A DNA stretch of 38,324 nucleotides, from contig JAEURX010000015.1 in assembly GCA_016788885.1 (NCBI GenBank), forward strand, positions 1 through 38,324, in the 5' to 3' direction. This document shows, in pieces, positions 22,948 through 31,510 of the stretch. The notes beneath the pieces are model-generated. The model searched no databases, had not been told where the DNA came from, and saw only the letters and a list, made by a program, of their open reading frames with translations. The translations under genes and the position numbers were made by a program. Origin of the DNA: Nitrospira sp. (GTDB taxonomy: Bacteria > Nitrospirota > Nitrospiria > Nitrospirales > Nitrospiraceae). The stretch's first letter is position 1, and every line of letters begins with the position of its first letter.

Positions 22948-24270
22948 GTGAGTGCATTCGTCATGTGCCGGCGAAGGATCCTTATTGTCTTCTGGATCGT
23001 GAGTACGATGTTGAATCCACACTTCTCGGTCTGTGGGTGGACGTCTGAGGAGGCCTGGGGAGAGGAGCCAACCCCTATCGCGGGAGAAGAGTTTCGCACG
23101 ACCCTCTTTGGGGAAGACATCTACGTGCCGCCGCGAGATCGTCGGAGTGTCACGGCCATCAGTTTCGGTATTCAGGCACTTCCCAACGGGCCGAGCCAGA
23201 TGGAAGCACTGCCGTTCGGCGCGCTGTACCTCTGGAGAAACTGGGACGATGACAATCGCCGGCTGCGAGGGACCTTCTCGGGGGTGGTGAATGATGTCGA
23301 TTACACCATCGGTCTACGGGACTATCCGAACTGGTCGCTCCTGTTCACCTGGGACAACTTCATCCTTCCCATGGGACGCTCTGAATATGTCCAGGGGCAG
23401 CGCCAGAGGGGCACAGAACTGGAGTGGAGTTATGCCTTCGCCGGCGCCGGGCTAGGGTATCGCCTGCCGGTGCATCCGTTTCGGCAGGACAGTGCCGTCA
23501 ATATTTCCGTTACCTATGAGGCCGGGTATCGGTGGTTCAAGGGTACCGGTCACACCGCGTCCGACTACGGAGTCCCCAAGGATACCTATGAAGGACGCAT
23601 CCATTTTCGAATTCGCGCCGATGCGTTGAAGCGTAATCTGATGGAATTGCCGCATGAAGGGATCACCCTGGGCGGTGACCTGTTGCACGGTCATCGGGCC
23701 AAGTGGGACCGATGGGGCGGCGCCCCGTTCGATACGCCTGATTTCAAGAAGGAACGCACCTACATTCAGGCGAGCGCCTATGCGCTGGTGGCGACGGGAT
23801 TGCCGTTTGTGGAGAGTGAAAAACATCGCCTGCTCACGAGCGTGCATGCCGGAATCGGCAAAGACCTGGATCGCTTTTCCGCCTTCCGGCTTCCCGGGCG
23901 TCCAACGGGATACGAGTGGGAAGCCATTTCTCTCCCCATGATCCACGGCGTGGCATTCAATGAACTGTTTCCCACGCGGTATGCGGTGGCGAATCTTCAA
24001 TATCGCTATGAAGCGTTGTTTTTCCTCTATCCCTATGTCGAGGCCACATGGGGCCTGGTCGAACGGCCTGTGTTCACCTCTGGCACCGCCGTGAAACAGA
24101 TCACAGATTCGATGCCTGCGCTCGGCGGAGGGGTGGTGACGGGGGCTCCCTGGAAATCACAAGTCGAGCTCAATTACACGTATAACTTCGGCATCTATCG
24201 CGACCCCGGCGGCGCTCCTCCGACCAAGGGGGGACATGGTCTGATCATCTTCTGGTCCAAGCAACTGTAA
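22948..24270 (+). CDS. Probable outer-membrane beta-barrel protein
   Basis: This protein of about 440 residues has an N-terminal export segment (MCRRRILIVFWIVSTMLNPHF) and many alternating aromatic/polar strands (FGALYLWRNWDDD, YTIGLRDYPNWSLLFTWDNF, LEWSYAFAGAGLGYRL, AVANLQYRYEALFFLYPYVEATWG), ending in a beta strand (HGLIIFWSKQL). I do not recognise a specific family. The start is uncertain: GTG 22948 follows a G-rich stretch at 22931-22937, while ATG 22924 and ATG 22963 are in the same frame. Its own CTAGG-type promoter precedes it. Confidence 0.68.
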   Translation: MSAFVMCRRRILIVFWIVSTMLNPHFSVCGWTSEEAWGEEPTPIAGEEFRTTLFGEDIYVPPRDRRSVTAISFGIQALPNGPSQMEALPFGALYLWRNWDDDNRRLRGTFSGVVNDVDYTIGLRDYPNWSLLFTWDNFILPMGRSEYVQGQRQRGTELEWSYAFAGAGLGYRLPVHPFRQDSAVNISVTYEAGYRWFKGTGHTASDYGVPKDTYEGRIHFRIRADALKRNLMELPHEGITLGGDLLHGHRAKWDRWGGAPFDTPDFKKERTYIQASAYALVATGLPFVESEKHRLLTSVHAGIGKDLDRFSAFRLPGRPTGYEWEAISLPMIHGVAFNELFPTRYAVANLQYRYEALFFLYPYVEATWGLVERPVFTSGTAVKQITDSMPALGGGVVTGAPWKSQVELNYTYNFGIYRDPGGAPPTKGGHGLIIFWSKQL

Positions 24271-24287
24271 CGAGGGAAGGCCCCTCG
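24271..24287. terminator. Short hairpin after the outer-membrane protein gene
   Basis: CGAGGG (24271-24276) and CCCTCG (24282-24287) pair across AAGGC directly after the stop codon. There is no U-run, so this is a weak call. The rest of the gap to 24359 holds a TAGGAT (24308-24313) that could be a -10 for the next gene. Confidence 0.35.
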
Positions 24288-24358
24288 CTATCACGTGGAG
24301 AGAGTGGTAGGATTTTTCATCGCCCTGCTCAATTTCCCCTCTAGCCCGGAGCGCTGTC

Positions 24359-25042
24359 ATGAAACCCAGAGTCCTCATCGCTGACGACCATACACTCGTG
24401 GCTGAAGGTATCGAAAAACTGCTGGAGCGTGAGTGTGAACTGTGCGGAAGAGTCGCGGACGGTCGAGCCCTTGTGCAGGCCGTTGAGCGTGACCGGCCGG
24501 ATATTGCGCTTGTGGACATCGCGCTTCCGCTCCTCAACGGATTGGATGCCTGCCGACAAATCAAAAAATCCGCTCCAGACGTGAAGTTGCTCGTACTCAC
24601 CATGCATGGCGAGCAGTACTTCGTGACGGAAGCGTTTCGAGCGGGTGTCTCCGGGTATGTCCTCAAGCAGTCTGTGGCTGAAGAGCTGGTGTTTGCCATC
24701 AGGGAAGTATTGAAGGGACGCATGTACGTGTCTCCGAGCGTGGCCGAGAATCTGGTCGAGCAGGCCCTCCATCCCAGCGCGGCGCAGCCGTCCGCCGACA
24801 CCGCCTCACAGGATGGACTGAGTGTGCGCCAGCGGGAAGTGTTGCAGCTGATCGCAGAGGGGCAGTCAACGAAGGAGATTGCGTCGACCCTGAATGTCTC
24901 GATCAAGACGGTGGAGTTTCATAAAACGCGGATCATGAAACAGCTCGGTGTGCACAGCACAGCCGAACTGACCAAGCACGCCATCGCGATCGGCCTGATT
25001 GCGATGCCTCAACAGCCGACGGTTCCCGAGTCGAGGGTGTAG
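24359..25042 (+). CDS. NarL/FixJ-type response regulator with LuxR HTH
   Basis: This 227-residue protein has a receiver with IADDH acidic pair, phospho-Asp D53 (LVDIALPLLNG) and Lys in VLKQSVAEELV, then a LuxR-type HTH at about 155-215 (LSVRQREVLQLIAEGQSTKEI through VSIKTVEFHKTRIMKQLG). It should bind DNA as a dimer after phosphorylation by a HisKA_3 kinase, such as those encoded at 33419-38323. It is convergent with a paralogue that ends 3 bp away. It is a leading candidate to bind the CTAGG-N6-CCTAG boxes (inference). Confidence 0.92.
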   Translation: MKPRVLIADDHTLVAEGIEKLLERECELCGRVADGRALVQAVERDRPDIALVDIALPLLNGLDACRQIKKSAPDVKLLVLTMHGEQYFVTEAFRAGVSGYVLKQSVAEELVFAIREVLKGRMYVSPSVAENLVEQALHPSAAQPSADTASQDGLSVRQREVLQLIAEGQSTKEIASTLNVSIKTVEFHKTRIMKQLGVHSTAELTKHAIAIGLIAMPQQPTVPESRV

Positions 25043-25045
25043 GCG

Positions 25046-25702
25046 TCAGGATGGTGGGTCATCCAGCGTGGTGAGACCTTGTGAGAGCGCGAAGCGCGTC
25101 AGTTCGGCCGTCGTGTGGATGCCCAGGCGTCTGGTGATATTCCCTTTGTGAAATTCTACGGCCTTTGCCGAGACCTTCAGTTCCGCCGCGATTTCCTTGG
25201 TGGAGAACCCCTTCGTCAGCAGTTGGAGGACCGCTTGCTGGCGGGGCGTCAGCTTGGAGGAGAATCCCTCCGGCTTCACCCAGGGCGTTTCGATCGCGTC
25301 CTGCACTTCCAGCGACAATTGCGGTGAGATATACCGTCGATTCTTCAGTGCTGCGGTGAGCGCCGACAAGAGTTCGGTCGACGCCGATTGCTTCAGCACA
25401 TACCCGATGGCCCCCAGATCGAAGGCCTGTGAAATGTAAAATGGCTCGCTCATCATCGTGACGAAGATCAATTTGGCTTGGGGCACGCTTGCTCGAAGTT
25501 GCCGTGTCACATCCAGCCCGTTCATGGTCGGCATGGAAATGTCGAGCAGGATAATGTCGGGAGCCAGCGCCGGCGCAATACGCAGCAGCTCCTCTCCGTT
25601 CAACGCGGACCCGACCACGTCATATTCCGGTTCCAGCAATTGCCGATAGGCTTCCAGGACGATGCTGTGGTCGTCGGCGATCACGAGACGCGCTTTCGGC
25701 AC
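25046..25702 (-). CDS. NarL/FixJ-type response regulator with LuxR HTH (paralogue)
   Basis: This 218-residue regulator has the same layout as its convergent neighbour: IADDHS, phospho-Asp D54 (LLDISMPTMNG), VLKQSASTELL, and a LuxR HTH (LTPRQQAVLQLLTKGFSTKEI through VSAKAVEFHKGNITRRLG). GTG 25702 is preferred over ATG 25726 because GGGAGGAG is then ideally placed. The two regulators share the AKAVEFHK/IKTVEFHK recognition-helix region, so they may bind similar sites. A weaker CTAGG-type box lies about 120 bp upstream on its strand. Confidence 0.92.
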   Translation of the reverse strand: MPKARLVIADDHSIVLEAYRQLLEPEYDVVGSALNGEELLRIAPALAPDIILLDISMPTMNGLDVTRQLRASVPQAKLIFVTMMSEPFYISQAFDLGAIGYVLKQSASTELLSALTAALKNRRYISPQLSLEVQDAIETPWVKPEGFSSKLTPRQQAVLQLLTKGFSTKEIAAELKVSAKAVEFHKGNITRRLGIHTTAELTRFALSQGLTTLDDPPS

Positions 25703-25794
25703 GGACTCCTCCCTTCTGCGAGTCATACACTGTCTGCTTCAGCATACCAGGCCCAGCCCGAGCAATGACAGGTCTCACGCCCGCAGGGTTCTTC

Positions 25795-25839
25795 ATCTAA
25801 CACAGCCAGTGGTTCCAGTGTCCCTAGGGAATCCCCTCA
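25795..25839 (-). promoter_or_regulatory. Weak CTAGG-type box before the minus-strand LuxR regulator
   Basis: The minus strand reads TGAGGGGATTCCCTAG (25839-25824), with one good half-site and one poor one. TTAGAT lies at 25800-25795, at the standard 31.5 bp. If used, it would give autoregulation of the regulator gene. It is back to back with the superoxide dismutase box at 25852. Confidence 0.35.
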
Positions 25840-25851
25840 GTCATCGCAGCG

Positions 25852-25896
25852 CCAGGGCATCACCTAGTAGGAGGAGGGAGGCAGCCGTGGTAGCGT
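25852..25896 (+). promoter_or_regulatory. CTAGG-type box plus -10 for the superoxide dismutase gene
   Basis: CCAGGGCATCACCTAG (25852-25867) is followed by TAGCGT (25891-25896) at 31.5 bp. The predicted start near 25903 leaves about 49 bp before ATG 25952. A CATAAG at 25902 is an alternative -10. Confidence 0.5.
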
Positions 25897-25951
25897 GACT
25901 CCATAAGAACGCCGGTCACCATTCATCCAAGATCCGTCATGGAGGTGTCTC

Positions 25952-26587
25952 ATGAACAAGCCTGACCTGTATCGCGTCAAGTCTTACGATCTCTTTGGAT
26001 TGACCGGCATCTCAGATGACACGCTCCGTATGCACGTTGGACTCTATGAGGGCTATGTCAACGCTACCAATGCCCTGCATGCCCAGTTGGAGGAATTCCG
26101 TCGAGGTGGAAGAGTCGATCAAGAGGCCATGCCGGCCTATTCGGAACTCACCAGACGGTTGGGTTTTGAATACAACGGCATGGTGCTGCACGAGTACTAT
26201 TTCGGGAACCTCCTACCGGGAGGCGGCGCACGTCCTGCGGAGGAATCGGGATTCGGGCGTGCTGTTGCCAGGACGTTCGGCGACTTTGAGCGGTGGAAGG
26301 CTGATTTTTGCAGCGTCGGGATGTTGCGGGGTGTAGGGTGGGCCATCTGCAATGTCGATCCGTCCAGCGGGTTGCTTTCCAATCATTGGGTCACGCTCCA
26401 CGAACACGGCAACGTCGCCGGGTTTCAGCCGGTGCTGGTCATGGATGTGTGGGAGCATGCCTACTTGCTGGATTACAAACCCGGTGAGCGGATGCAGTAC
26501 ATCGACGCATTTTTTGAGAATGTGGCCTGGAGTGCCGTCGAAGAGCGTATGCAGGCTGGACTGTCCCCGGTGCTGGTTCATCGATGA
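25952..26587 (+). CDS. Fe/Mn-type superoxide dismutase
   Basis: This 211-residue protein has the four metal ligands of the Fe/Mn family: H28 (MHVGLYEGYV), H80 (VLHEYYFGNL), D165 and H169 in the signature DVWEHAYLLDY. It would convert superoxide to peroxide and oxygen. The N-terminal metal segment lacks the usual double His-His, so the protein belongs to a divergent branch. There is no clear signal peptide, so it is probably cytoplasmic. ATG 25952 follows GGAGGTG. Its TGA overlaps the ATG of a proline-rich open frame (ATGA at 26584-26587). Confidence 0.88.
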   Translation: MNKPDLYRVKSYDLFGLTGISDDTLRMHVGLYEGYVNATNALHAQLEEFRRGGRVDQEAMPAYSELTRRLGFEYNGMVLHEYYFGNLLPGGGARPAEESGFGRAVARTFGDFERWKADFCSVGMLRGVGWAICNVDPSSGLLSNHWVTLHEHGNVAGFQPVLVMDVWEHAYLLDYKPGERMQYIDAFFENVAWSAVEERMQAGLSPVLVHR

Positions 26588-26886
26588 AGGGGTACATGAT
26601 GAGAAGCCACTGGTGTACGACGTTCCCCGATCCATCGCCCCCTGATCCGGCTCCGCTTCCGGATCCGACGCCTAGTCCATTTCCGCCGGATCCGTTTCCG
26701 CCGCCAATTCCTCCATACCCGACGAAGCCACCCATTCCTCAGTTACGGTGGGACACGAGTCACGCACGGGTGAGACCTGAATGGACACATGGGCGGCATG
26801 GTATGGCTCGATGGGAATTCCGTCGGCTGCATTCGAGAAGGCATAGACCACCAATGCCGGATGGTCGATCGAGAAGGAGACTGTGT
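26584..26886 (+). other. Proline-rich open frame overlapping the SOD stop, possible small peptide or N-terminal extension
   Basis: An ATG at 26584 overlaps the superoxide dismutase stop codon as ATGA, suggesting translational coupling. The frame runs without a stop into the 26887 gene. The first 50 codons give PDPSPPDPAPLPDPTPSPFPP-type low complexity, built on repeated GGATCC-like DNA. The later codons (RRLHSRRHRPPMPDGRSRRR) look non-coding, and a strong internal start follows. Either a 199-residue fusion is made or only the downstream protein. Confidence 0.3.
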
Positions 26887-27183
26887 ATGGACGCTTCACA
26901 CAAAGCTGACCTCATTCGTCCCTGGATCGATCCGGATGAACGGGTGACGGTCGACTTTCAGAATGAACGAGGGTTGAACGGGGAAGTCATCGAATGCGAC
27001 GGCCAAACGGTGACCGTCCTGCTGGAGACGGCCTTCCCGCACTACCGCCAACATGTGACGCTTCCGCTGAGCATGATCTCCATCGGCGAAGACAATGGGC
27101 ACTATACGAGAAACCCCGACAAGCCGCTCCGGTATGAACGGCTTCGCCTCGTCGTGCATGAGGACAGGCCGCAAGCCGTCTGA
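26887..27183 (+). CDS. Small conserved-looking protein, unknown function
   Basis: This 98-residue soluble protein includes the stretches IDPDERVTVDFQNERGLNGEVIE and DGQTVTVLLETAFPHYRQHVTLPLSMISIGED, which read like a small SH3- or Sm-type beta-barrel, but I cannot assign a family. ATG 26887 follows AGAAGGAGA, a strong ribosome site. The same frame extends back to 26584 (proline-rich stretch). It is followed after 19 bp by the CBS-domain gene, so the two are likely co-transcribed, possibly from the superoxide dismutase promoter. Confidence 0.6.
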   Translation: MDASHKADLIRPWIDPDERVTVDFQNERGLNGEVIECDGQTVTVLLETAFPHYRQHVTLPLSMISIGEDNGHYTRNPDKPLRYERLRLVVHEDRPQAV

Positions 27184-27202
27184 TGATTCGCAGGAGCCGC
27201 CG

Positions 27203-27688
27203 ATGAATGACGATCATCGACACACCGATCTTCCAAGACCCATGCCGGCTGGGACGCGTCGCCCGACAGCGGGGATCTACCGGGAGTCGCTCCGGAACGA
27301 GCAGTTGGGGTTGCTGCCGGGAGACGTCAAGCAGGTCAAAGAAGTCATGAGCTCGAAGGTGACCACGGCAACCCCACGGACAAGTCTCACCGAGGCGGCT
27401 GGATTGATGAAGAAACTCGATGTGCCCGTGGTCGTGGTGTACGACGGGGCGCGGCTGAAAGGCATGCTCACGGAACGTGACATGGCACTCAGTCAAGCCA
27501 TTCAACGCGCGTCGCCGAAGGCGGCGATCGAGCGTTTCATGCGCACCTCGATCCCGCCCTGTTTTGACGATGATCTCCTCAGGGATGCCCTCGACCTCAT
27601 GCGTGCGTCCAAGCTGGAGTGGCTTCCTGTGCTGGATCGTCGGCATCGCCTCGTCGGGGTCCTACCCATCTATGTTCCTCAGCCCTGA
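27203..27688 (+). CDS. CBS-domain pair protein
   Basis: This 161-residue protein is made mostly of two CBS motifs: VKEVMSSKVTTATPRTSLTEAAGLMKKLDVPVVVVYDGARLKGMLTERDMAL and IERFMRTSIPPCFDDDLLRDALDLMRASKLEWLPVLDRRHRLVGVLPI. Such Bateman modules bind adenine nucleotides and sense energy state. No effector domain is fused. ATG 27203 follows CAGGAG. The open frame upstream of it overlaps the 26887 gene and is ignored. Confidence 0.85.
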   Translation: MNDDHRHTDLPRPMPAGTRRPTAGIYRESLRNEQLGLLPGDVKQVKEVMSSKVTTATPRTSLTEAAGLMKKLDVPVVVVYDGARLKGMLTERDMALSQAIQRASPKAAIERFMRTSIPPCFDDDLLRDALDLMRASKLEWLPVLDRRHRLVGVLPIYVPQP

Positions 27689-27714
27689 CTCTCAAGGGAA
27701 TTCGAGCGTTAGGG

Positions 27715-27759
27715 CTAGGGACCTGCCTAGTCCTCTCCTGTATGCGGCTCGCCTACTGT
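27715..27759 (+). promoter_or_regulatory. CTAGG box plus -10 before the 27811 ORF / ferritin-like / glgX genes
   Basis: CTAGGGACCTGCCTAG (27715-27730) has perfect arms. TACTGT (27754-27759) follows at 31.5 bp. The predicted start is near 27766, before the small frame at 27811 and the ferritin-like gene at 28044. Confidence 0.6.
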
Positions 27760-27810
27760 GAGCACAACAGATATCCGCTGCACCGGTCTTCCATCCAGAA
27801 ACGAGGATTT

Positions 27811-27996
27811 ATGCAGATGCTGCAACCGTCGTCGATCTCCTCCGGAGTCGCCTGCATTCTTGCGATTTGTGCGTTGGCGGTCGGGGTGCAATCTAGGCAC
27901 ATGGTCTCTCGATTCACTACAGCCAGCAAGGAGGTCGAGGTATTGGGGTGCGAGTCAGCGTGGCCGCATCTTCGGTCAGACATCACATCAGAATGA
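27811..27996 (+). CDS. Possible small membrane or secreted protein
   Basis: This 61-residue frame starts with ATG after ACGAGGA and carries one hydrophobic segment (SGVACILAICALAVGV), then a polar tail with one Cys. It lies about 45 bp after the start predicted from the CTAGG box, so it would be the first gene of that transcript. No family is recognised, and a longer non-coding leader of the ferritin-like gene is the alternative. Confidence 0.4.
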   Translation: MQMLQPSSISSGVACILAICALAVGVQSRHMVSRFTTASKEVEVLGCESAWPHLRSDITSE

Positions 27997-28043
27997 ACCA
28001 CGTCGTCGCGTCAATCTCAGTCATGTTCATGAAAGGAGCGACT

Positions 28044-28583
28044 ATGAGCCGCACAAAAGGACAGTCTTCATTCGTTCAGGATATCCAGGCCCTCAGAGAT
28101 CGGGCTCGCCAGCATATTGAGGATGGAGCACAGACCGCGGATGACCGGGCGGATCGCGACACCGTGCTGCGGTTGCTCAACGAGGCCTTGGCCACGGAGA
28201 TCGTCTGCGTCCTGCGCTATCGTCGGCACTATTTCATGGCGCAGGGGATGAATGCGGAGAGCGTGAAGGCTGAATTCCTCACCCATGCGGGAGAAGAACA
28301 GATCCATGCCGATCAATTGGCTGCGCGCATCGTGCAACTGGGCGGGGAACCCAACCTGTCGCCGGCCGGTCTGACGGAGCGGAGTCATAGCGAGTATGTG
28401 GAAGGAGATGATCTTGAGGAGATGATCAAGGAAGATCTGGTGGCCGAACGTATCGCCATCGAAAGTTATCGAGACATGATTGCCTTCGTGCGGAACGACG
28501 ATCCGACGACCCGGCGCCTATTGGAAGAGATCCTCGCCAAGGAAGAGGAACATGCTGAGGATCTAGTCAGCCTATTGAAGTAA
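28044..28583 (+). CDS. Ferritin-like (bacterioferritin-type) protein
   Basis: This 179-residue four-helix protein has the ferritin di-iron pattern: LLNEALATEIVCVLRYRRHY (Glu), FLTHAGEEQIHADQLAARI (ExxH type), IKEDLVAERIAIESYRDMI (Glu) and ILAKEEEHAEDLVSLL (ExxH). It probably binds iron and protects against iron-driven oxidation; whether it forms a 24-mer or a Dps-like 12-mer cannot be told. ATG 28044 is chosen for AAAGGAG just upstream; longer frames to 27948 lack one. It is followed 66 bp later by glgX. Confidence 0.85.
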   Translation: MSRTKGQSSFVQDIQALRDRARQHIEDGAQTADDRADRDTVLRLLNEALATEIVCVLRYRRHYFMAQGMNAESVKAEFLTHAGEEQIHADQLAARIVQLGGEPNLSPAGLTERSHSEYVEGDDLEEMIKEDLVAERIAIESYRDMIAFVRNDDPTTRRLLEEILAKEEEHAEDLVSLLK

Positions 28584-28599
28584 CTCCATCCCCGAGATG

Positions 28600-28623
28600 G
28601 GCGGCGCCTGTTTGAACGCCGCC
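28600..28623 (+). other. Hairpin in the ferritin-like/glgX gap
   Basis: GGCGGCG (28600-28606) and CGCCGCC (28617-28623) pair across a 10-base loop with no U-run after. It may set the relative expression of the two genes or be a weak terminator. Confidence 0.35.
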
Positions 28624-28649
28624 GTGCGGGCACTCGAACAGGAGATCGC

Positions 28650-30782
28650 ATGAAGGTATGGCCAGGCCGACCTTATCCGCTGGGGGCAACGTGGGATGGG
28701 GAGGGGGTGAACGTCTCCCTGTTCTCCGAGAATGCGACGTCGGTGGAGTTGTGTCTCTTTGACGGGCCGGACGCCTCTCAGGAATCTCATCGGATTCGAG
28801 TGGAGGAACGGACCAATCAAACGTGGCATGCCTATCTGCCGGAGGGACGCCCTGGCCTCCATTACGGGTTTCGAGTCAACGGCCCCTATGACCCGCCCGC
28901 GGGACACCGGTTCAATCCGGCAAAGCTGTTGCTTGACCCCTATGCCAAATCCATCGCCGATACCATTCGGTTGTCGGATCGCATGTTCGGCTACCAGCTT
29001 GGTGATGCCGAGAGCGATCTCGTGCGTGATGATCGCGACAATGCGGAAGATATGCCGAAGTGTGTCGTGGTGGATCAAGCCTTTAGCTGGGGGGGCGATC
29101 GCCTGCTCCACACGCCGTGGTCAAAAACAGTGATCTACGAAGTGCACGTCAAGGGATTCACGGCCAGGCATCCGCATGTGCCGGAACATTTGCGTGGCAC
29201 GTATGCCGGGTTATCGACGCCGGCGGTCATCGAATATCTTCAAGGGTTGGGAGTGACGGCCGTCGAGCTCTTGCCCGTGCATCATGCGGTGCAGGACAAA
29301 CATCTGACGGATCAGGGGCTGACGAACTATTGGGGGTATAACACCATCGGATTTTTTGCGCCGGACATGCGCTACGCGGCGTCACCCGTCCGTGGGCGGC
29401 ATGTGCGGGAGTTCAAGACGATGGTGAAGACTCTACACAGCGCCGGCATCGAGGTCATTCTGGATGTGGTCTATAACCATACGGCCGAGGGCAATCACCT
29501 TGGGCCGACGCTGTCCTTTCGCGGCATCGACAATGCGGCCTACTACCGCCTCATGGCCGACGACCCCCGCTATTACATGGACTACACTGGGTGTGGGAAC
29601 AGTCTGAATGTCCGGCATCCGCGAACGCTCCAGTTGATCATGGACAGTTTGCGGTATTGGGTGCTGGATATGCACGTGGATGGGTTTCGATTCGACCTCG
29701 CCTCCACATTGGCAAGAGAACTTCATGAAGTGGATCGTCTGAGCGCGTTTTTCGACATCATTCACCAGGACCCCATTCTCTCTCAGGTGAAGTTGATTGC
29801 AGAGCCGTGGGATCTCGGAGCCGGGGGATATCAGGTCGGCAATTTCCCCGTGGGGTGGGCGGAATGGAACGGCAAGTACCGTGATGCGATTCGACGCTAC
29901 TGGAAAGGAGACGGTGGGCAAGTCGCCGAGTTGGCCTATCGGCTCTCCGGCAGCAGTGATTTGTATGAGACGAGCGGGCGGCGCCCGTTCGCCAGCATCA
30001 ACTTCATCACGGCGCATGATGGTTTCAGCCTACACGATCTGGTCTCGTACAACGAGAAACATAACGAGGCCAACGGTGAGGGCAACCAGGACGGTCACAA
30101 TGACAACCTCAGTTGGAATTGTGGTGTCGAAGGCCCTACCGACGATCGCGCGGTTCTGGATCTGCGTCTCCAGCAGAAGCGGAATATGTTGACCACGCTG
30201 TTGCTGTCGCAGGGGGTGCCCATGCTCTGCGGGGGAGATGAAATCGGGCGGACTCAGCAGGGTAATAACAACGCCTATTGCCAGGACAACGAACTCAGTT
30301 GGCACGAGTGGAATCTGACGTCGGAAGACCGCGTCCTGCTCGGATTCGTCCGGCAGCTGATCGCGTTGCGTCAGCAACACCCGGTCTTTCGTCGTCGCCG
30401 GTTCTTTCAGGGACGGCAGATCCATGGGTCAGAAATTAAAGATATCGTCTGGCTGCGTCCGGATGGCAACGAAATGGATGAGGCGGACTGGAGTCAAGGC
30501 TATCTGCGTGCCTTGGGCATCGTGTTGGCAGGGGATGCCATTGAGGAAACGGATGCCCGCGGGAATCCGATTGTGGACGACACGTTCTTGCTACTCCTGA
30601 ACGCGCACCATGAAGCGATTCCGTTTCTGTTGCCGGCCGGCGAGGGCAGTGCCGCCTGGGGCGTTGTGCTGGACACCAGCACCGGCGGCATGGCGCACCA
30701 GGGCACCTTTGTCGTCGGCACCTATAGCATTGCACCCCGTTCCATGGCTGTCTTGTGTCGACGTTCGGCGGTCTCATCGTAA
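28650..30782 (+). CDS. glgX: Glycogen debranching enzyme
   Basis: GlgX hydrolyses alpha-1,6 branches of phosphorylase-trimmed glycogen and releases malto-oligosaccharides, the substrates of TreY. The 710 residues begin with a CBM48 module ([21 protein letters not shown]), followed by the GH13 barrel: DVVYNHT (272-278), nucleophile D349 in GFRFDLA, acid/base E385 in LIAEPWD, and D457 in [17 protein letters not shown] 28650 follows CAGGAGA. It shares a direction, and probably a transcript, with the ferritin-like gene. A TreX/isoamylase label is an alternative within the same family. Confidence 0.94.
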   Translation: MKVWPGRPYPLGATWDGEGVNVSLFSENATSVELCLFDGPDASQESHRIRVEERTNQTWHAYLPEGRPGLHYGFRVNGPYDPPAGHRFNPAKLLLDPYAKSIADTIRLSDRMFGYQLGDAESDLVRDDRDNAEDMPKCVVVDQAFSWGGDRLLHTPWSKTVIYEVHVKGFTARHPHVPEHLRGTYAGLSTPAVIEYLQGLGVTAVELLPVHHAVQDKHLTDQGLTNYWGYNTIGFFAPDMRYAASPVRGRHVREFKTMVKTLHSAGIEVILDVVYNHTAEGNHLGPTLSFRGIDNAAYYRLMADDPRYYMDYTGCGNSLNVRHPRTLQLIMDSLRYWVLDMHVDGFRFDLASTLARELHEVDRLSAFFDIIHQDPILSQVKLIAEPWDLGAGGYQVGNFPVGWAEWNGKYRDAIRRYWKGDGGQVAELAYRLSGSSDLYETSGRRPFASINFITAHDGFSLHDLVSYNEKHNEANGEGNQDGHNDNLSWNCGVEGPTDDRAVLDLRLQQKRNMLTTLLLSQGVPMLCGGDEIGRTQQGNNNAYCQDNELSWHEWNLTSEDRVLLGFVRQLIALRQQHPVFRRRRFFQGRQIHGSEIKDIVWLRPDGNEMDEADWSQGYLRALGIVLAGDAIEETDARGNPIVDDTFLLLLNAHHEAIPFLLPAGEGSAAWGVVLDTSTGGMAHQGTFVVGTYSIAPRSMAVLCRRSAVSS

Positions 30783-30918
30783 TCGAGTGATCCTGTCCCA
30801 CGCGTCTCTTTTCAGATCCATCCGGATCGGTTCGTTCCCCTCGCGCCGGCAAGAGCCGTCTCTCATCGTGAACAATGCGTACTGTGCGGTGCCACGTGAG
30901 GGCTTGTTCGCGTGAAAA

Positions 30919-30963
30919 CTAGGGGTATGTCCAGGCGTTCTCCTGGGTATTCGGCGGTATACG
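30919..30963 (+). promoter_or_regulatory. CTAGG-type box plus -10 before the CsbD cluster
   Basis: CTAGGGGTATGTCCAG (30919-30934) is followed by TATACG (30958-30963) at 31.5 bp. A second overlapping palindrome, CCAGGCGTTCTCCTGG (30931-30946), may be an extra binding site. The predicted start near 30970 sits just before the GGGAGGTG and ATG at 30990. Confidence 0.6.
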
Positions 30964-30989
30964 TAGCCTAGACCAGGCGGGAGGTGCGT

Positions 30990-31220
30990 ATGAAGATCCG
31001 GAAGGTCGATGGAGTGAAGGCGAAGGTGGTGGTCACCGTCGGCGACGATGATGGCGAGAGCACCATCATCCTGTATCGTGGCGGCAAGACCGGCCTGGCG
31101 TTTCGACCTCCGGCGAATCGGATTCTGAAAGACGCCGCCCGATCCAGCCGTACCGTAGATGCCACGCACGCAGACGCGTCAGTCTCCGCGGCATTACCAC
31201 ATCAACCAAGGAGGGGCTCA
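30990..31220 (+). other. Upstream frame in phase with CsbD: small protein or N-terminal extension
   Basis: ATG 30990 follows GGGAGGTG and opens a frame (KIRKVDGVKAKVVVTVGDDDGESTIILYRGG, then an Arg/Ala/Ser-rich tail) with no stop before the CsbD start at 31221. The first 45 residues look like real coding sequence with beta-strand alternation. It directly follows a predicted promoter start. Translation would give a 156-residue fusion to CsbD unless ribosomes start anew at 31221. Confidence 0.45.
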
Positions 31221-31460
31221 ATGAACACGGACCAGTTCAAAGGAAAGTGGGTGCAGTTCAAAGGGGAGGTGAAGAAGCAATGGGGGAAATTCACGGACGA
31301 TGACTTAATGCAGATCGAGGGCGACTACGACAAATTCGTGGGCCGGGTGCAGGAGCGCTATGGAGACAAGAAGGATGAAATCGTCCGATGGGCCGACGAT
31401 TGGTACAGGCGGCAGGGGCAATCGTCCCCAGCGCAGCGCGAGGCTCAGCGGCCTCGTTGA
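31221..31460 (+). CDS. CsbD-family stress protein
   Basis: This 79-residue CsbD protein has the repeated pattern MNTDQFKGKWVQFKGEVKKQ, then WGKFTDDDLMQIEGDYDKFVGRVQERYG. CsbD proteins are small, abundant and induced by general stress; their mechanism is unknown. ATG 31221 follows AAGGAGG at good spacing, and the family normally starts with this sequence. The frame is continuous with the 30990 stretch. Confidence 0.9.
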   Translation: MNTDQFKGKWVQFKGEVKKQWGKFTDDDLMQIEGDYDKFVGRVQERYGDKKDEIVRWADDWYRRQGQSSPAQREAQRPR

Positions 31461-31510
31461 CGTAGGTCGCCTCAACGATAACCCTTTACTAAGGAAACGG
31501 AGTAGGGAAG

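Noticed and set aside
22756-23022. Minus-strand frame around 22756-23022 between the basic-protein and outer-membrane genes
   Set aside because: No ribosome site, and it would lie over the predicted divergent promoters and the start of the outer-membrane gene.
24271-24313. A CTAGG-like box before the 24359 response regulator
   Set aside because: The local palindrome is CGAGGG-N5-CCCTCG, has no CTAG, and its distance to TAGGAT is about 29 bp, off the fixed spacing; treated as a hairpin instead.
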